A stretch of DNA of 64,000 nt from RYN-133 sp963754285 (GTDB taxonomy: Bacteria; Actinomycetota; Actinomycetes; Mycobacteriales; Jatrophihabitantaceae). This document shows, piece by piece, positions 36,946-47,388 of the stretch. Location: NCBI GenBank assembly GCA_963754285.1, contig CAVWFN010000007.1:744001-808000 (forward strand). The letters are read 5' to 3'. A program made the translations under genes and the position numbers. Under the pieces are notes generated by a model that did no database searches, was not told the DNA's origin, and worked only from the letters and a program-made list of their open reading frames with translations. Every line of letters begins with the position of its first letter. The first letter of the stretch is position 1.

Positions 36946-38682
36946 TCAGCCTATGTTTGCCAGCGGCCGTCCGTTCTGAGTGATGTTCCTGGTGGCGAAG
37001 CACGACACCGGTTCGTTTCCTTCGTAGGCCCGGGCGGGACCGCCGGTGATGGTGAGGTTCGAGAAGAGGATGGAGCTCGGCAGCGCGCCGTCACCGACGA
37101 CGCCGAGGTCGCGGGTCACGGTCGAGCGTGTGTTGGTGATCGAAAGATTCGACACCGTGACGTGCGACGGCGCGAAGTTGGGTTGGTCGGAATAGACGAG
37201 CACAGCGCCGTGGTCGTCGTTCATCCCTACGTTCGCGTCGACGATCTTGCCCCCGGTGAACGTGACGTTGGTCGGCGCAGCGGTGTACCACGGGCTGCCC
37301 TCGGCCGCGACGTAGACGGCACCTGCTGAGGACCGTTCGACGTCGATGTTCGTCTCGGTGATGTTCTGGCCCCCGACGACCGAGAGCCCGCGGCCCCCGG
37401 TCGTCCCGAGGACGACCGGCGACGTGACGTCGATGTCGTGACAGATTTTCCCGTCCGCGACGTAGGACACGACGGCTACGGCGTCGTCGCCGCTCTCGAT
37501 GATCGTCGGGGAGATCACTTGTCCGTCGTAGGAGCCGTCGGTCATGTGGATTCCGTCGGCCCGCGTGTACTCCACGGTGTCATGGTCGAGAACGAAGTTG
37601 TGCGCTGCGCCGCCCACGTAGATGCCGGCTGCGGCTGATCCGTCGACGGTGACGTCGCGCAACACCGCACCGGACGTGCCGTCGATGCGGACGCCCATCT
37701 GCTGCCAGGTCGTCCAACGCCGTGTCGTGGACGCGGTTTTGATGAGGACGCCACCGTCGATGGTGATGTTGTCGGCCATGACCCAGACCGAACTCGCTTG
37801 TTCGGCCGTGGCCAGCAGCTCGCCGGGTCCGGTGACATGGAGGCCGGGCACGCGCAGGTACAGGACGTTGCTGTGGGTGTAGACGTGCCCTGCCGGCAAG
37901 TACACGGTGCGCCCGGCCGCGCCGTCGAAGGCTCGCTGCAAGGCTGCCGTGTCGTCGCTGACTCCGTTGCCCGTCGCGCCGAAGTCTTCGGGCGTGACGT
38001 CGCCGGCCGGAACGCCGGAGCCGGGTGAGCTCGGCGGCGGGGTGGTGCTGGAGGGGGGCGGCGGGGAACTGCTGGGAGCCGGCGGCGGGGAACTGCGTCC
38101 GGGCGGCGGGCTCGCTATGGGGTGCCGGCGGATCGCGGTCAGGCCGGTCAGCCTGCAGCCGGCGCGGAAATGCAGTGTCAGTGCGCCGGAGACAAGCCGC
38201 GTCGTCCCGCTGAATTCGGACACACTGCGCCGACCGACGTGACCGATGACCCGCTGGCGTGACCAGTGCACCGCCGAGCGCTTCACCGGCGGAACCCGTG
38301 TCGACGCGTTGCGGGGATGGGTGCGGGGGTGGCTGTCGAGCGTGTCGACATCGACCGTGTACACGCCCGGCGCGAGATGCAGGACATAAGTGAACGGGCC
38401 GGATCGAATGAATCGGAGCTGCCGCTTGACCCGGTAGCGCGGGCGGCTCGTCGCGGTGACCCGACCGCCCCGGCTGAAGGCCCGGTCGCTGAGCCAGACC
38501 TGCCCGTGCTTGCCCACCCAGGTGGGGCCCGGAAGCAACCGCAGACTGGTCGGCTCGCTCGCCGAGGCCGCAGCGTGATCGAACGTGAGCAGCCCGGTGA
38601 GAACCAGGACTGCAGTCAGGCAGGCAGCCGCGGCGGCACGGACGAGCCGCGCGGCAGGCGATGGTGACAGCGAAGGAGTCAT
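36946..38682 (-). CDS. secreted right-handed beta-helix protein with Pro-rich linker
   Basis: A 578-residue exported protein with a signal peptide (basic residues, then AAAAACLTAVLVLTGLLTF). The N-terminal domain has TWVGKHGQVWLSDRAFSRGGRVTA, followed by a Pro/Ser-rich linker (SSPPPAPSSSPPPPSS), and then a pectate-lyase-3-like beta-helix beginning EDFGATGNGVSDDTAALQRAF. Helix coils share TRADGIHMTDGS, SGDDAVAVVSY and TTGGRGLSVVGG with the Tat lipoprotein at 33841-35130, so the two are paralogues. The catalytic acidic residues of pectate lyases cannot be placed with certainty. ATG at 38682; it ends 13 bases from the end of the sugar-phosphate transferase gene. Confidence 0.85.
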   Translation of the reverse strand: MTPSLSPSPAARLVRAAAAACLTAVLVLTGLLTFDHAAASASEPTSLRLLPGPTWVGKHGQVWLSDRAFSRGGRVTATSRPRYRVKRQLRFIRSGPFTYVLHLAPGVYTVDVDTLDSHPRTHPRNASTRVPPVKRSAVHWSRQRVIGHVGRRSVSEFSGTTRLVSGALTLHFRAGCRLTGLTAIRRHPIASPPPGRSSPPPAPSSSPPPPSSTTPPPSSPGSGVPAGDVTPEDFGATGNGVSDDTAALQRAFDGAAGRTVYLPAGHVYTHSNVLYLRVPGLHVTGPGELLATAEQASSVWVMADNITIDGGVLIKTASTTRRWTTWQQMGVRIDGTSGAVLRDVTVDGSAAAGIYVGGAAHNFVLDHDTVEYTRADGIHMTDGSYDGQVISPTIIESGDDAVAVVSYVADGKICHDIDVTSPVVLGTTGGRGLSVVGGQNITETNIDVERSSAGAVYVAAEGSPWYTAAPTNVTFTGGKIVDANVGMNDDHGAVLVYSDQPNFAPSHVTVSNLSITNTRSTVTRDLGVVGDGALPSSILFSNLTITGGPARAYEGNEPVSCFATRNITQNGRPLANIG

Positions 38683-38865
38683 GAGCTGAGTCCCGAGGTG
38701 GAGGTCTTTGAGCCCGCCCCCGCGGTACGGCTTGGCCGAACGATCAGCTCATGCAGAATCTTAACATATATTTCACGTTCGCCGGATTTTCAAACCGTGA
38801 TCTCAACAATTCGCCACGCCCCGCATATCTGCGGTTCTGACTAGATTCGTCGATACAGTCCGATC

Positions 38866-40059
38866 ATGGATCCCGTCCGGAACCCCTACGCGCCCGGAGC
38901 AGGGCAGCGGCCGCCGGAACTGGCCGGCCGCGACGCCGAGCTCGACGGCTTCGATGTCGTGCTCGAACGCGTCGCGCGATCTCGACCCGAACGTTCGATG
39001 GTGCTGATCGGGCTGCGCGGCGTGGGCAAGACCGTCCTGCTGAACGCGATGCGCAGTGCGGCCGTGCGGCGCGGGTGGGGCACCGGCAAGCTCGAGGCGC
39101 GGCCCGGACAGTCGCTGCGCCGCCCGCTCGCCGCCGCCCTGCACCTCGCCGTCCGCGAGCTCGCCCACCCTCAGGACGATGCCGTGCGCACCGTCCTCGG
39201 GGTCGTCAAGTCCTTCGCGCAGCGCGAGCCCGTGGGAGCCAAGCCGACCAAACAGCGGTGGTCACCCGGCATCGACGTCCCCGCCGCGGTCGGCCGGGCC
39301 GACTCCGGCGACACCGAGATCGATCTCGTCGAGCTCTTCAGCGACGTCGCCGGTCTGGCCGCCGACACCGGGCACGGCATCGCGGTGTTCATCGACGAGA
39401 TGCAGGACATCGGCCCCGACGACGTGTCCGCGCTGTGCGCGGCGTGCCACGAACTGTCCCAGCAGGGGCTGCCGCTGGTCGTCGTCGGTGCTGGATTGCC
39501 ACACGTCCCCGCGGTGCTCTCGGCGGCGAAGTCGTACTCCGAGCGGTTGTTCCGCTTCGCGCGCATAGACCGGCTCGAACGAGGCGCCGCGGACGTCGCG
39601 CTGCGGGTGCCCGCCCGCGACGAGGACGCCGACTTCACCGATGACGCGTTGGCGGCGATGTATCAGGCGACCGGCGGCTACCCCTACTTCGTGCAGGCCT
39701 ACGGCAAGGTCGCCTGGGACGTCGCGCCGCGGTCGCCGATCACGGCCGACGACGTCGCGGTGGCGGCGCCGGTCGCCGAGAGCGAACTCGCGGTCGGATT
39801 CTTCGGCTCGCGCTACGAGCGGGCCACGCCGTCGGAGCGCGAATACCTGCGCGCGATGGCCGAGGTCGCCGTGCCGGTCGCACCGGACGAGCCCGTGGCG
39901 ACCGCTGCCGTGGCCGAGGCCCTCGAACGCTCGGCGCAGTCGGTGTCGCCGGCGCGCGACGCGCTGCTGAAAAAAGGTCTGATCTACTCGGGCCAGCGCG
40001 GCCGGATCGCGTTCACCGTCCCGCACTTCGGACGGTACCTGCGCGAGTTGGAAGCCTGA
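38866..40059 (+). CDS. AAA/STAND-type ATPase
   Basis: A 397-residue cytosolic P-loop protein. Walker A is GLRGVGKTVLLNAM at about residue 46 and Walker B VFIDEMQDIG near residue 178, with sensor-like VVVGAGLPHVP about 30 residues later. The N-terminal NPYAPGAGQRPPELAGRDAELDGF is the typical lead-in of AAA_16-like ATPases found across actinobacteria. The C-terminal part is helical and winged-helix-like (QSVSPARDALLKKGLIYSGQRGRIAFTVPHFGRYL). It stands alone between the exopolysaccharide genes and the housekeeping block. No obvious partner is present, and the function is unknown. Confidence 0.85.
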   Translation: MDPVRNPYAPGAGQRPPELAGRDAELDGFDVVLERVARSRPERSMVLIGLRGVGKTVLLNAMRSAAVRRGWGTGKLEARPGQSLRRPLAAALHLAVRELAHPQDDAVRTVLGVVKSFAQREPVGAKPTKQRWSPGIDVPAAVGRADSGDTEIDLVELFSDVAGLAADTGHGIAVFIDEMQDIGPDDVSALCAACHELSQQGLPLVVVGAGLPHVPAVLSAAKSYSERLFRFARIDRLERGAADVALRVPARDEDADFTDDALAAMYQATGGYPYFVQAYGKVAWDVAPRSPITADDVAVAAPVAESELAVGFFGSRYERATPSEREYLRAMAEVAVPVAPDEPVATAAVAEALERSAQSVSPARDALLKKGLIYSGQRGRIAFTVPHFGRYLRELEA

Positions 40060-40060
40060 C

Positions 40061-40678
40061 TCAGCGCGCGTGCTGCCTGATCCAGGTGTGCATCGCGATT
40101 CCCGCGGCGACGCCGGCGTTGATCGAGCGGGTCGAGCCGAACTGGGCGATCGACACCGTCCATCCGGCGGCCTCGCGGGCCTCGGCACTCAGGCCGGTGC
40201 CTTCCTGGCCGAACAACAACAGCGCCTTGCGCGGTAGCTCGGTCTGCTCGAGCGCGACCGCACCGGGCAGGTTGTCGACGGCGACGAGCGTGTAGCCGTT
40301 CGCTCGCGCGTAGTCGGCGAGCTCTGCTGCGGTGTCGAGATGGCGGACGTGCATGTAGCGGTCGGTGACCATTGCGCCGCGGCGGTTCCAGCGGCGCCGG
40401 CCGACGATGACGACCTCGCGTGCCTGGAACGCGTTCGCGGTGCGGACGACCGTCCCGATGTTCAAGTCGTGGCGCCAGTTCTCGATCGCGACGGCGAAGT
40501 CGTGGCGGTGCGTGTCGAGGTCGGCACGGATCGCCTCGACGCTCCAGTACCGGTAGCGGTCGGCGACGTTGCGCCGATCGCCCGTCCGCAACAGTTCGAC
40601 GTCGAGGCGCGGGTCGTCCGGCCACGGCTGGGGGTGCGGGCCGACGCCGACCTCCGCAGAGTGGTTGGTTTCGTCCAC
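40061..40678 (-). CDS. SpoU/TrmH-family RNA 2'-O-methyltransferase
   Basis: A SPOUT-fold RNA ribose methyltransferase using S-adenosylmethionine; its exact tRNA/rRNA target is unknown. The three SpoU motifs are clear: NIGTVVRTANAF, LLLFGQEGTGLS and VSIAQFGSTRSINAGVAAGIAMH. The conserved lead-in VGVGPHPQPWPDDPRLD is directly preceded by the palindromic element copy 2. The best start found is GTG at 40678, which lies inside that element, giving 205 residues; an ATG at 40774 would run 47 bases into pyrE. Which start is real cannot be settled by reading. It converges on the ATPase gene with a one-base gap. Confidence 0.85.
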   Translation of the reverse strand: MDETNHSAEVGVGPHPQPWPDDPRLDVELLRTGDRRNVADRYRYWSVEAIRADLDTHRHDFAVAIENWRHDLNIGTVVRTANAFQAREVVIVGRRRWNRRGAMVTDRYMHVRHLDTAAELADYARANGYTLVAVDNLPGAVALEQTELPRKALLLFGQEGTGLSAEAREAAGWTVSIAQFGSTRSINAGVAAGIAMHTWIRQHAR

Positions 40679-40726
40679 AGTGGTCAGTTGTAACTGACCA
40701 CTGTGGCCCGAACTGACCACTGTCGG
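40659..40726. repeat. four-half-site palindromic element, copy 2
   Basis: Same design as the copies at 12714 and 46925. The inner arms CCACAGTGGTCAGTT (40675-40689) and AACTGACCACTGTGG (40692-40706) flank two bases (GT). The outer arms are AGTGGTTGGTT on the left and AACTGACCACT on the right, giving four half-sites in > > < < order. It lies between the 3' end of pyrE and the coding part of the SpoU gene, both on the minus strand, and overlaps the SpoU start region. It may be an inserted repeat, a terminator for pyrE, or a regulatory hairpin. Confidence 0.9.
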
Positions 40727-40727
40727 G

Positions 40728-41249
40728 TCATGCCAGGCCGAGATCGGCCAGGGTGTAGACCGAGCGAGCGGCAAAGCCCTCGGCCTCGATCTTCGCGATG
40801 CCGCCGCGGTCGGCGATCAGGGCGATGCCCGCCACGGTGGCGCCCGCCTCCTCGGCGGCGCGTGCCGCGGTCAACGGCGACTCGCCGGTGGTCGAGACGT
40901 CGTCGACGATCAGCACCCGGCGCCCCTGCACGGACGGACCTTCGATCTGCTGCTGCATGCCGTGCGCCTTCTGCGCCTTGCGGACGAGGAACGCGTCGAC
41001 TGCCCCCTCGGAGGCATGCATCACCGCGCAGGCAACGGGATCGGCTCCGAGGGTCAGGCCGCCGACCGCGTCGTAGTCCCAGTCGGCGGTCAGCTCGCGC
41101 AACGCCGCACCGACCAGCGGGCCGGCCGTGCGATGCAGCGAGATCCGCCGCAGGTCGATGTAGTAATCGGCCTCCTTGCCGGAGGACAGCGTCACCTTGC
41201 CGTGCACGACAGCGAGGTCCTTGATCAGGTCGAGGAGTTGGTCAGCCAC
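40728..41249 (-). CDS. pyrE: orotate phosphoribosyltransferase
   Basis: Type I PRTase forming orotidine 5'-monophosphate from orotate and PRPP in pyrimidine synthesis. It has 173 residues, short but normal for actinobacterial PyrE. The PRPP loop reads RRVLIVDDVSTTGES at about residues 110-124. The N-terminal VTLSSGKEADYYIDLRRISL and GGLTLGADPVACAVMHAS with FLVRKAQKAHGMQQ match the family. GTG start at 41249. The pyrE-SpoU order with clpB nearby is also seen in mycobacteria. Its 3' end runs into palindromic element copy 2. Confidence 0.95.
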   Translation of the reverse strand: MADQLLDLIKDLAVVHGKVTLSSGKEADYYIDLRRISLHRTAGPLVGAALRELTADWDYDAVGGLTLGADPVACAVMHASEGAVDAFLVRKAQKAHGMQQQIEGPSVQGRRVLIVDDVSTTGESPLTAARAAEEAGATVAGIALIADRGGIAKIEAEGFAARSVYTLADLGLA

Positions 41250-41273
41250 GAGGGCGACCCTATCCGCGAGGGA

Positions 41274-42041
41274 TCAGAAGTTGCGGCGCGCCATGACCCG
41301 GCGCAACAGGCCACGCGGCACGAGCCGGGCCAGCAGCACGAGCCGGCGGTACTGCCGGGTCGGGACGCTGACCGGGCGGCCCGCGAACGCGTCGGCCAGC
41401 CCTTCACTGACGACATCGGACGCCGACAGCCACATCCGCTCGGGGACGTGGGACATGTCGGCCTGGGCGCGCTGGTGGAACTCGGTGCGGGTGAACCCCG
41501 GGCAGATGGCGGTGACGGTCACTCCGCTGCCCTTGAGCTGCACCGACAGCGCCTCGCTGAACATCGTCACCCACGCCTTGCTCGCGGCGTAGGTCGCATT
41601 CGAGCCACGCGGCACGAACGCCGACACCGACGAGATGTTGACGATCCGTCCGCTGCCGCGTCCGGTCATTGCGCGCACCGCCGAGTGCGACAGCCGCAGG
41701 ACGGCGCGCACATTCAGATCGAGCTGGCGTTCCTCGTCGGCGAGCGGCCCGCTGCCGAACACCTTGTACATCCCGAACCCGGCGTTGTTGATGAGCAGGT
41801 CGATCGGGTGCTCGCGGTCCTCGATGCGCTTCGCGACGACCGAGCAGCCCTCGTCACTGATCAGGTCGGCCGAGATGACCTCGACCTTCGTGCCGTGCTG
41901 TTCGGACAGTTCCGCCGCGATCTGCTCGAGCCGCCCGGTGTCGCGCGCGACCAGCACGAGCCGGTAGTCGTCGGCGGCCAGCTGGCGCGCGAATTCGGCG
42001 CCGAGGCCGGCCGTCGCGCCGGTGACGAGTGCGGTCGGCAC
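41274..42041 (-). CDS. short-chain dehydrogenase/reductase
   Basis: A classical SDR of 255 residues. The cofactor loop TGATAGLGAEFARQLA is at the N-terminus, LLINNAGFGMYKVFG carries the NNAG motif, and the catalytic Ser and YxxxK are in NISSVSAFVPRGSNATYAASKAWV. The arginine in LVLVARDTGRLEQIA after strand 2 suggests NADP preference. The C-terminal RRLVLLARLVPRGLLRRVMARRNF is basic and amphipathic, so it could sit on the membrane. GTG start at 42041. It follows the upstream membrane protein gene by three bases and precedes pyrE. Substrate unknown. Confidence 0.9.
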   Translation of the reverse strand: MPTALVTGATAGLGAEFARQLAADDYRLVLVARDTGRLEQIAAELSEQHGTKVEVISADLISDEGCSVVAKRIEDREHPIDLLINNAGFGMYKVFGSGPLADEERQLDLNVRAVLRLSHSAVRAMTGRGSGRIVNISSVSAFVPRGSNATYAASKAWVTMFSEALSVQLKGSGVTVTAICPGFTRTEFHQRAQADMSHVPERMWLSASDVVSEGLADAFAGRPVSVPTRQYRRLVLLARLVPRGLLRRVMARRNF

Positions 42042-42044
42042 GGG

Positions 42045-42890
42045 TCAGTCCGGTGTGCGACGCGACTTGCTCGCCTTGGCGCGCGAGCGGGCCAACTCGG
42101 CTCCGTGCGCGACGGCGTCGGCGTCCGAACGCACCTTGGCGCGTGCCTTGGTCGGGCCGGCTGTGCGGTCGGCCCGCGTCTCGGCCGCGCGGGTCTGGTC
42201 GGCTGCGCGGGCCGCAGCAGCCCGTCCGCCGGGACCGGTCAGCCCGGCGCGCTGGCGCCGCGCACCGAACAGGCTCGGCCGCGGCTGGCCGCGCAGCTCC
42301 GGCGGGACAGCCGCCTCGCGGCAGTCACGGAAGTATTTCTGGGACGGCTTGGGCACGAATACCAGCACGAGCGCGATGACCGACGCGACACCGACCACGA
42401 CACCGGCGACCTGCGGCACTGTCGGGAAACCCTTGATGGGGACGACGTAGAGCGGCAACGTCGTGAACAGCATGACGACCAACATCGCCCAGCGCGACCC
42501 GCTGGCGGTGCGCACGCGGCGGTACGCGAGCAGCAGCAACACCAGGGCGAGCCCGATGACGACACCGGTGAGCAGCGTGCCCTGGCGCAGGGCGTGCAGG
42601 TCGGTGTTCACCTGGCTCGGTCCGTAGGGGGTCTTCTTCTTCGAACCGGCGTCGTTGTTCGTCTTGATGAGGAACGCCGTGAGCTTGCTCGTCGACCCGA
42701 GCAGCGTCAGGCCACGCACGACAAGCGCGGCTGCGGTCACGGCGAGCGCGATGCAGGCGTAGTCGATGGTGCGCGGGGTAGGCAGCCGCTTGGGTACTTC
42801 GGTGCCGGAGGGGCTCGTCGCGGTCGTCTGCGGCTTCTTGCGCAGCGACGGACGGGTGTCCGGACTGGTCTTCTGGGGCGTGTCGCTCAC
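42045..42890 (-). CDS. membrane protein of unknown function (4 TM)
   Basis: A 281-residue protein with a polar, Lys/Pro/Thr-rich N-terminus, four hydrophobic segments (YACIALAVTAAALVVRGLTLL, TLLTGVVIGLALVLLLLAY, AMLVVMLFTTLPLYVVPI, VAGVVVGVASVIALVLVFV), and a long Ala/Arg-rich C-terminal tail (RAAAARAADQTRAAETRADRT) likely coiled or nucleic-acid-binding. GTG at 42890 is the start; the upstream extension does not look coding. The position between pyrE and clpB, together with similar length, recalls the conserved membrane/secreted gene at this place in mycobacteria. Function unknown. Confidence 0.7.
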   Translation of the reverse strand: MSDTPQKTSPDTRPSLRKKPQTTATSPSGTEVPKRLPTPRTIDYACIALAVTAAALVVRGLTLLGSTSKLTAFLIKTNNDAGSKKKTPYGPSQVNTDLHALRQGTLLTGVVIGLALVLLLLAYRRVRTASGSRWAMLVVMLFTTLPLYVVPIKGFPTVPQVAGVVVGVASVIALVLVFVPKPSQKYFRDCREAAVPPELRGQPRPSLFGARRQRAGLTGPGGRAAAARAADQTRAAETRADRTAGPTKARAKVRSDADAVAHGAELARSRAKASKSRRTPD

Positions 42891-42999
42891 CGGCGCAGTG
42901 TACGTGGCGCTCGCGGTGCGGACGCCGCGACGGCTGTGGGGGTAGCCCCATCGATGCCTTAGAGTCGGCGGCAACACCGACCGCCACGGAGGCCGTGCG

Positions 43000-43617
43000 A
43001 TGACCGACCAGCCCGACGAGGGCAGCCAGTCGAGCACCCCGGCCGACCCGACGAGCCCGCTCGACTTCGACCCGTACCGCTACGGCAGGCCCGATCACCC
43101 GATCCCGGCCGAGTACGCGCCGCCGGGCTACGTGCCGCCGCCGCAGTCGACACCGGTTCCGACGACACCGCCGACCCACCAGGCGGGCCAGCAGCCGGTG
43201 TGGCCGCCGGTCGACACCACCAAGGCAACGCCGCAGTACGGCAGCAACCCGCAGTACGGCTACACGCCGCACCCGCCACCACCGCCGGGCTACCCCGCCT
43301 ACGGCACGGTGCAGCAGGCCAACGGCAAGGCGACGGCCGCGATGGTGCTCGGGATCTTGAGCATCATCTTGTTCTGGCTGACCATCCTCGACCTGGGGCT
43401 GGCGATTCCGGCGATCATTCTCGGCGCGATCGGCATCCGCGATGCCAAGCGGCAACCGCAGCGCGGCGGGCGCGGCAAGGCGCTGGCAGGCGTGATCTGC
43501 GGCAGCGTCGGCACCGTGCTGGTGATCGTCACGCTGGTGATCGTGTACGTGCGGATCTCGCCGTGTATCCACTCCGGTGGCGGGGTCTCGCAGTCGTGTG
43601 TGAACGACCGGCTCTAG
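43000..43617 (+). CDS. DUF4190 domain membrane protein
   Basis: A 205-residue protein. The first 105 residues are Pro/Tyr/Gln-rich and disordered. The DUF4190 core has two helices (AAMVLGILSIILFWLTILDLGLAIPAIILGAIGI, about residues 112-145, and RGKALAGVICGSVGTVLVIVTLVIVYV, about 158-183). The short extracytoplasmic tail has two cysteines (ISPCIHSGG and SQSCVND), perhaps a disulfide. ATG at 43000. The next gene 11 bases downstream has the same Pro/Tyr-rich design. Function unknown; such proteins are common small envelope proteins of actinobacteria. Confidence 0.82.
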   Translation: MTDQPDEGSQSSTPADPTSPLDFDPYRYGRPDHPIPAEYAPPGYVPPPQSTPVPTTPPTHQAGQQPVWPPVDTTKATPQYGSNPQYGYTPHPPPPPGYPAYGTVQQANGKATAAMVLGILSIILFWLTILDLGLAIPAIILGAIGIRDAKRQPQRGGRGKALAGVICGSVGTVLVIVTLVIVYVRISPCIHSGGGVSQSCVNDRL

Positions 43618-43627
43618 TCACACGGCC

Positions 43628-44308
43628 ATGACCAGCGAGTCGCCCCAGGACCCGTACGGCGGGCAGCCGTACTACGGCCAGCCGGGTTATGGCCAGCCGA
43701 ATTATGGCCAGCCGAGCTATGAGAATCAGCAGCCACCACAGGGGTATCCGCCGCCGGGCTACTACCCACCGCCCGGTTACTACGTCGCGCCGGTCTATCC
43801 GCAGCCGGGATACGGGTATCCGCAGCTCTACTACCAGCCGCAGCCGCAGCGCCCGGGGACGGCGACGACCGCGTCCGTCCTCGCATTCGTCAGCGGCGGT
43901 CTGCTGATCGCGGCCGCGACCTTGTTGTTCGCCGGGGCAAGCCTGATCAGCGACATCGGCAACGTCGCGCAGTCCGAAACCACGTTCACCACGGCCGAGT
44001 TCACGATCGACGGCGTCGTGAATCTCGTCGCCGCCGCGCTGCTCATCGCCGGCGGAGTCAAGTTCGCCGGACGCAAGGCGATCGGCCGCACGTTGCTCGT
44101 CACGGGCAGCGTGATCGTGATCGCGGCATCGATCTATTGGCTGACGCGTTTCGACGCGTTCTCGACCACGCTCTTCTACGGGCTGCTCTTCGCCGCGTTG
44201 TCAGTCATCTCGATCTCGATGGCCTACACCGCACCGGCGCGAGCGTGGCTGGTGGCGGTACCGCCGACCCCGGCAACGCCACCTGCGCCACAGCTGCCCT
44301 ACCGCTGA
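43628..44308 (+). CDS. Pro/Tyr-rich small membrane protein
   Basis: A 226-residue protein. The N-terminal 75 residues are Tyr/Gln/Pro-rich with repeats of YGQP and PPPGYY, a probable low-complexity interaction region. Four hydrophobic segments follow (SVLAFVSGGLLIAAATLLFAG; GVVNLVAAALLIAGGVKFAG; LLVTGSVIVIAASIYWL; LLFAALSVISISMAY). It matches the neighbour DUF4190 protein in design rather than sequence, and the two genes are 10 bases apart. ATG at 43628. It ends 4 bases before the end of the convergent clpB gene. No enzymatic motif is seen. Confidence 0.7.
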   Translation: MTSESPQDPYGGQPYYGQPGYGQPNYGQPSYENQQPPQGYPPPGYYPPPGYYVAPVYPQPGYGYPQLYYQPQPQRPGTATTASVLAFVSGGLLIAAATLLFAGASLISDIGNVAQSETTFTTAEFTIDGVVNLVAAALLIAGGVKFAGRKAIGRTLLVTGSVIVIAASIYWLTRFDAFSTTLFYGLLFAALSVISISMAYTAPARAWLVAVPPTPATPPAPQLPYR

Positions 44309-44312
44309 TCGC

Positions 44313-46898
<2,586 letters not shown>

Positions 46899-46924
46899 GC
46901 GGTCACTATCTCCTGTGCTCCACC

Positions 46925-46994
46925 GCGAGTGGTCACTTTCGCGCCGAGTGGTCAGTTATTACTGACCACTCGCGCGGTTAGTGACCACTCGGCG
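46925..46994. repeat. four-half-site palindromic element, copy 3
   Basis: Third copy of the > > < < element. Inner arms CGAGTGGTCAGT (46945-46956) and ACTGACCACTCG (46961-46972) flank a four-base loop. The outer half-sites are AGTGGTCACT on the left and GTGACCACT on the right. It occupies the 100-base gap between hspR and clpB, which are on the same strand, so it may end the dnaK operon, regulate clpB, or form a hairpin through which clpB is read. Confidence 0.9.
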
Positions 46995-46998
46995 GATG

Positions 46999-47388
46999 TC
47001 ACCGTCGGGTGTTCTTGTTCTTGGGCGTCCAGACGACGAGCGCGCTCGTCGCCGGGTTGCGCGCCGACAGTTCGGCGCGGGCGTGGTCGAGTTCGGCGGC
47101 CAGTTCCGCGACGCGCTGGCGCAGCGCGTCGACGTGGGCTTCGAGTTCGATGATGCGTTTGACGCCGGCGAGGTTGACGCCCTCGTCCTGCGAGAGGCGT
47201 TGCACCTCGCGCAGCAGGGCGACGTCACGCGCCGAGTAGCGCCGCCCACCGCCGCCGGTGCGTCCGGGAGTGACGAGGCCGAGCCGGTCGTACTGCCGCA
47301 GCGTCTGCGCGTGCATGCCGGCAAGCTGCGCCGCGACCGAGATGACGAAGACCGGCGCGTCCTCGGGGACGTTCTCACGCCTGGGCAC
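46999..47388 (-). CDS. hspR: heat-shock repressor HspR (MerR family)
   Basis: A 129-residue MerR-type repressor that, with DnaK as co-repressor, silences heat-shock genes until DnaK is titrated by unfolded proteins. The helix-turn-helix and wing read FVISVAAQLAGMHAQTLRQYDRLGLVTPGRTGGGGRRYSARDVALL. A C-terminal helix (about 40 residues) is followed by the HspR-like tail. GTG at 47388 is preceded by GAGGAGG; the longer upstream frame is a shadow of dnaJ. The start overlaps dnaJ by 14 bases. The matching HAIR-type operator is found upstream of dnaK. Confidence 0.95.
   Translation of the reverse strand: MPRRENVPEDAPVFVISVAAQLAGMHAQTLRQYDRLGLVTPGRTGGGGRRYSARDVALLREVQRLSQDEGVNLAGVKRIIELEAHVDALRQRVAELAAELDHARAELSARNPATSALVVWTPKNKNTRR

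Noticed and set aside
40679..40774. N-terminal extension of the SpoU protein from ATG 40774
   Set aside because: It would overlap pyrE by 47 bases and translate the palindromic element; family similarity begins only after it.
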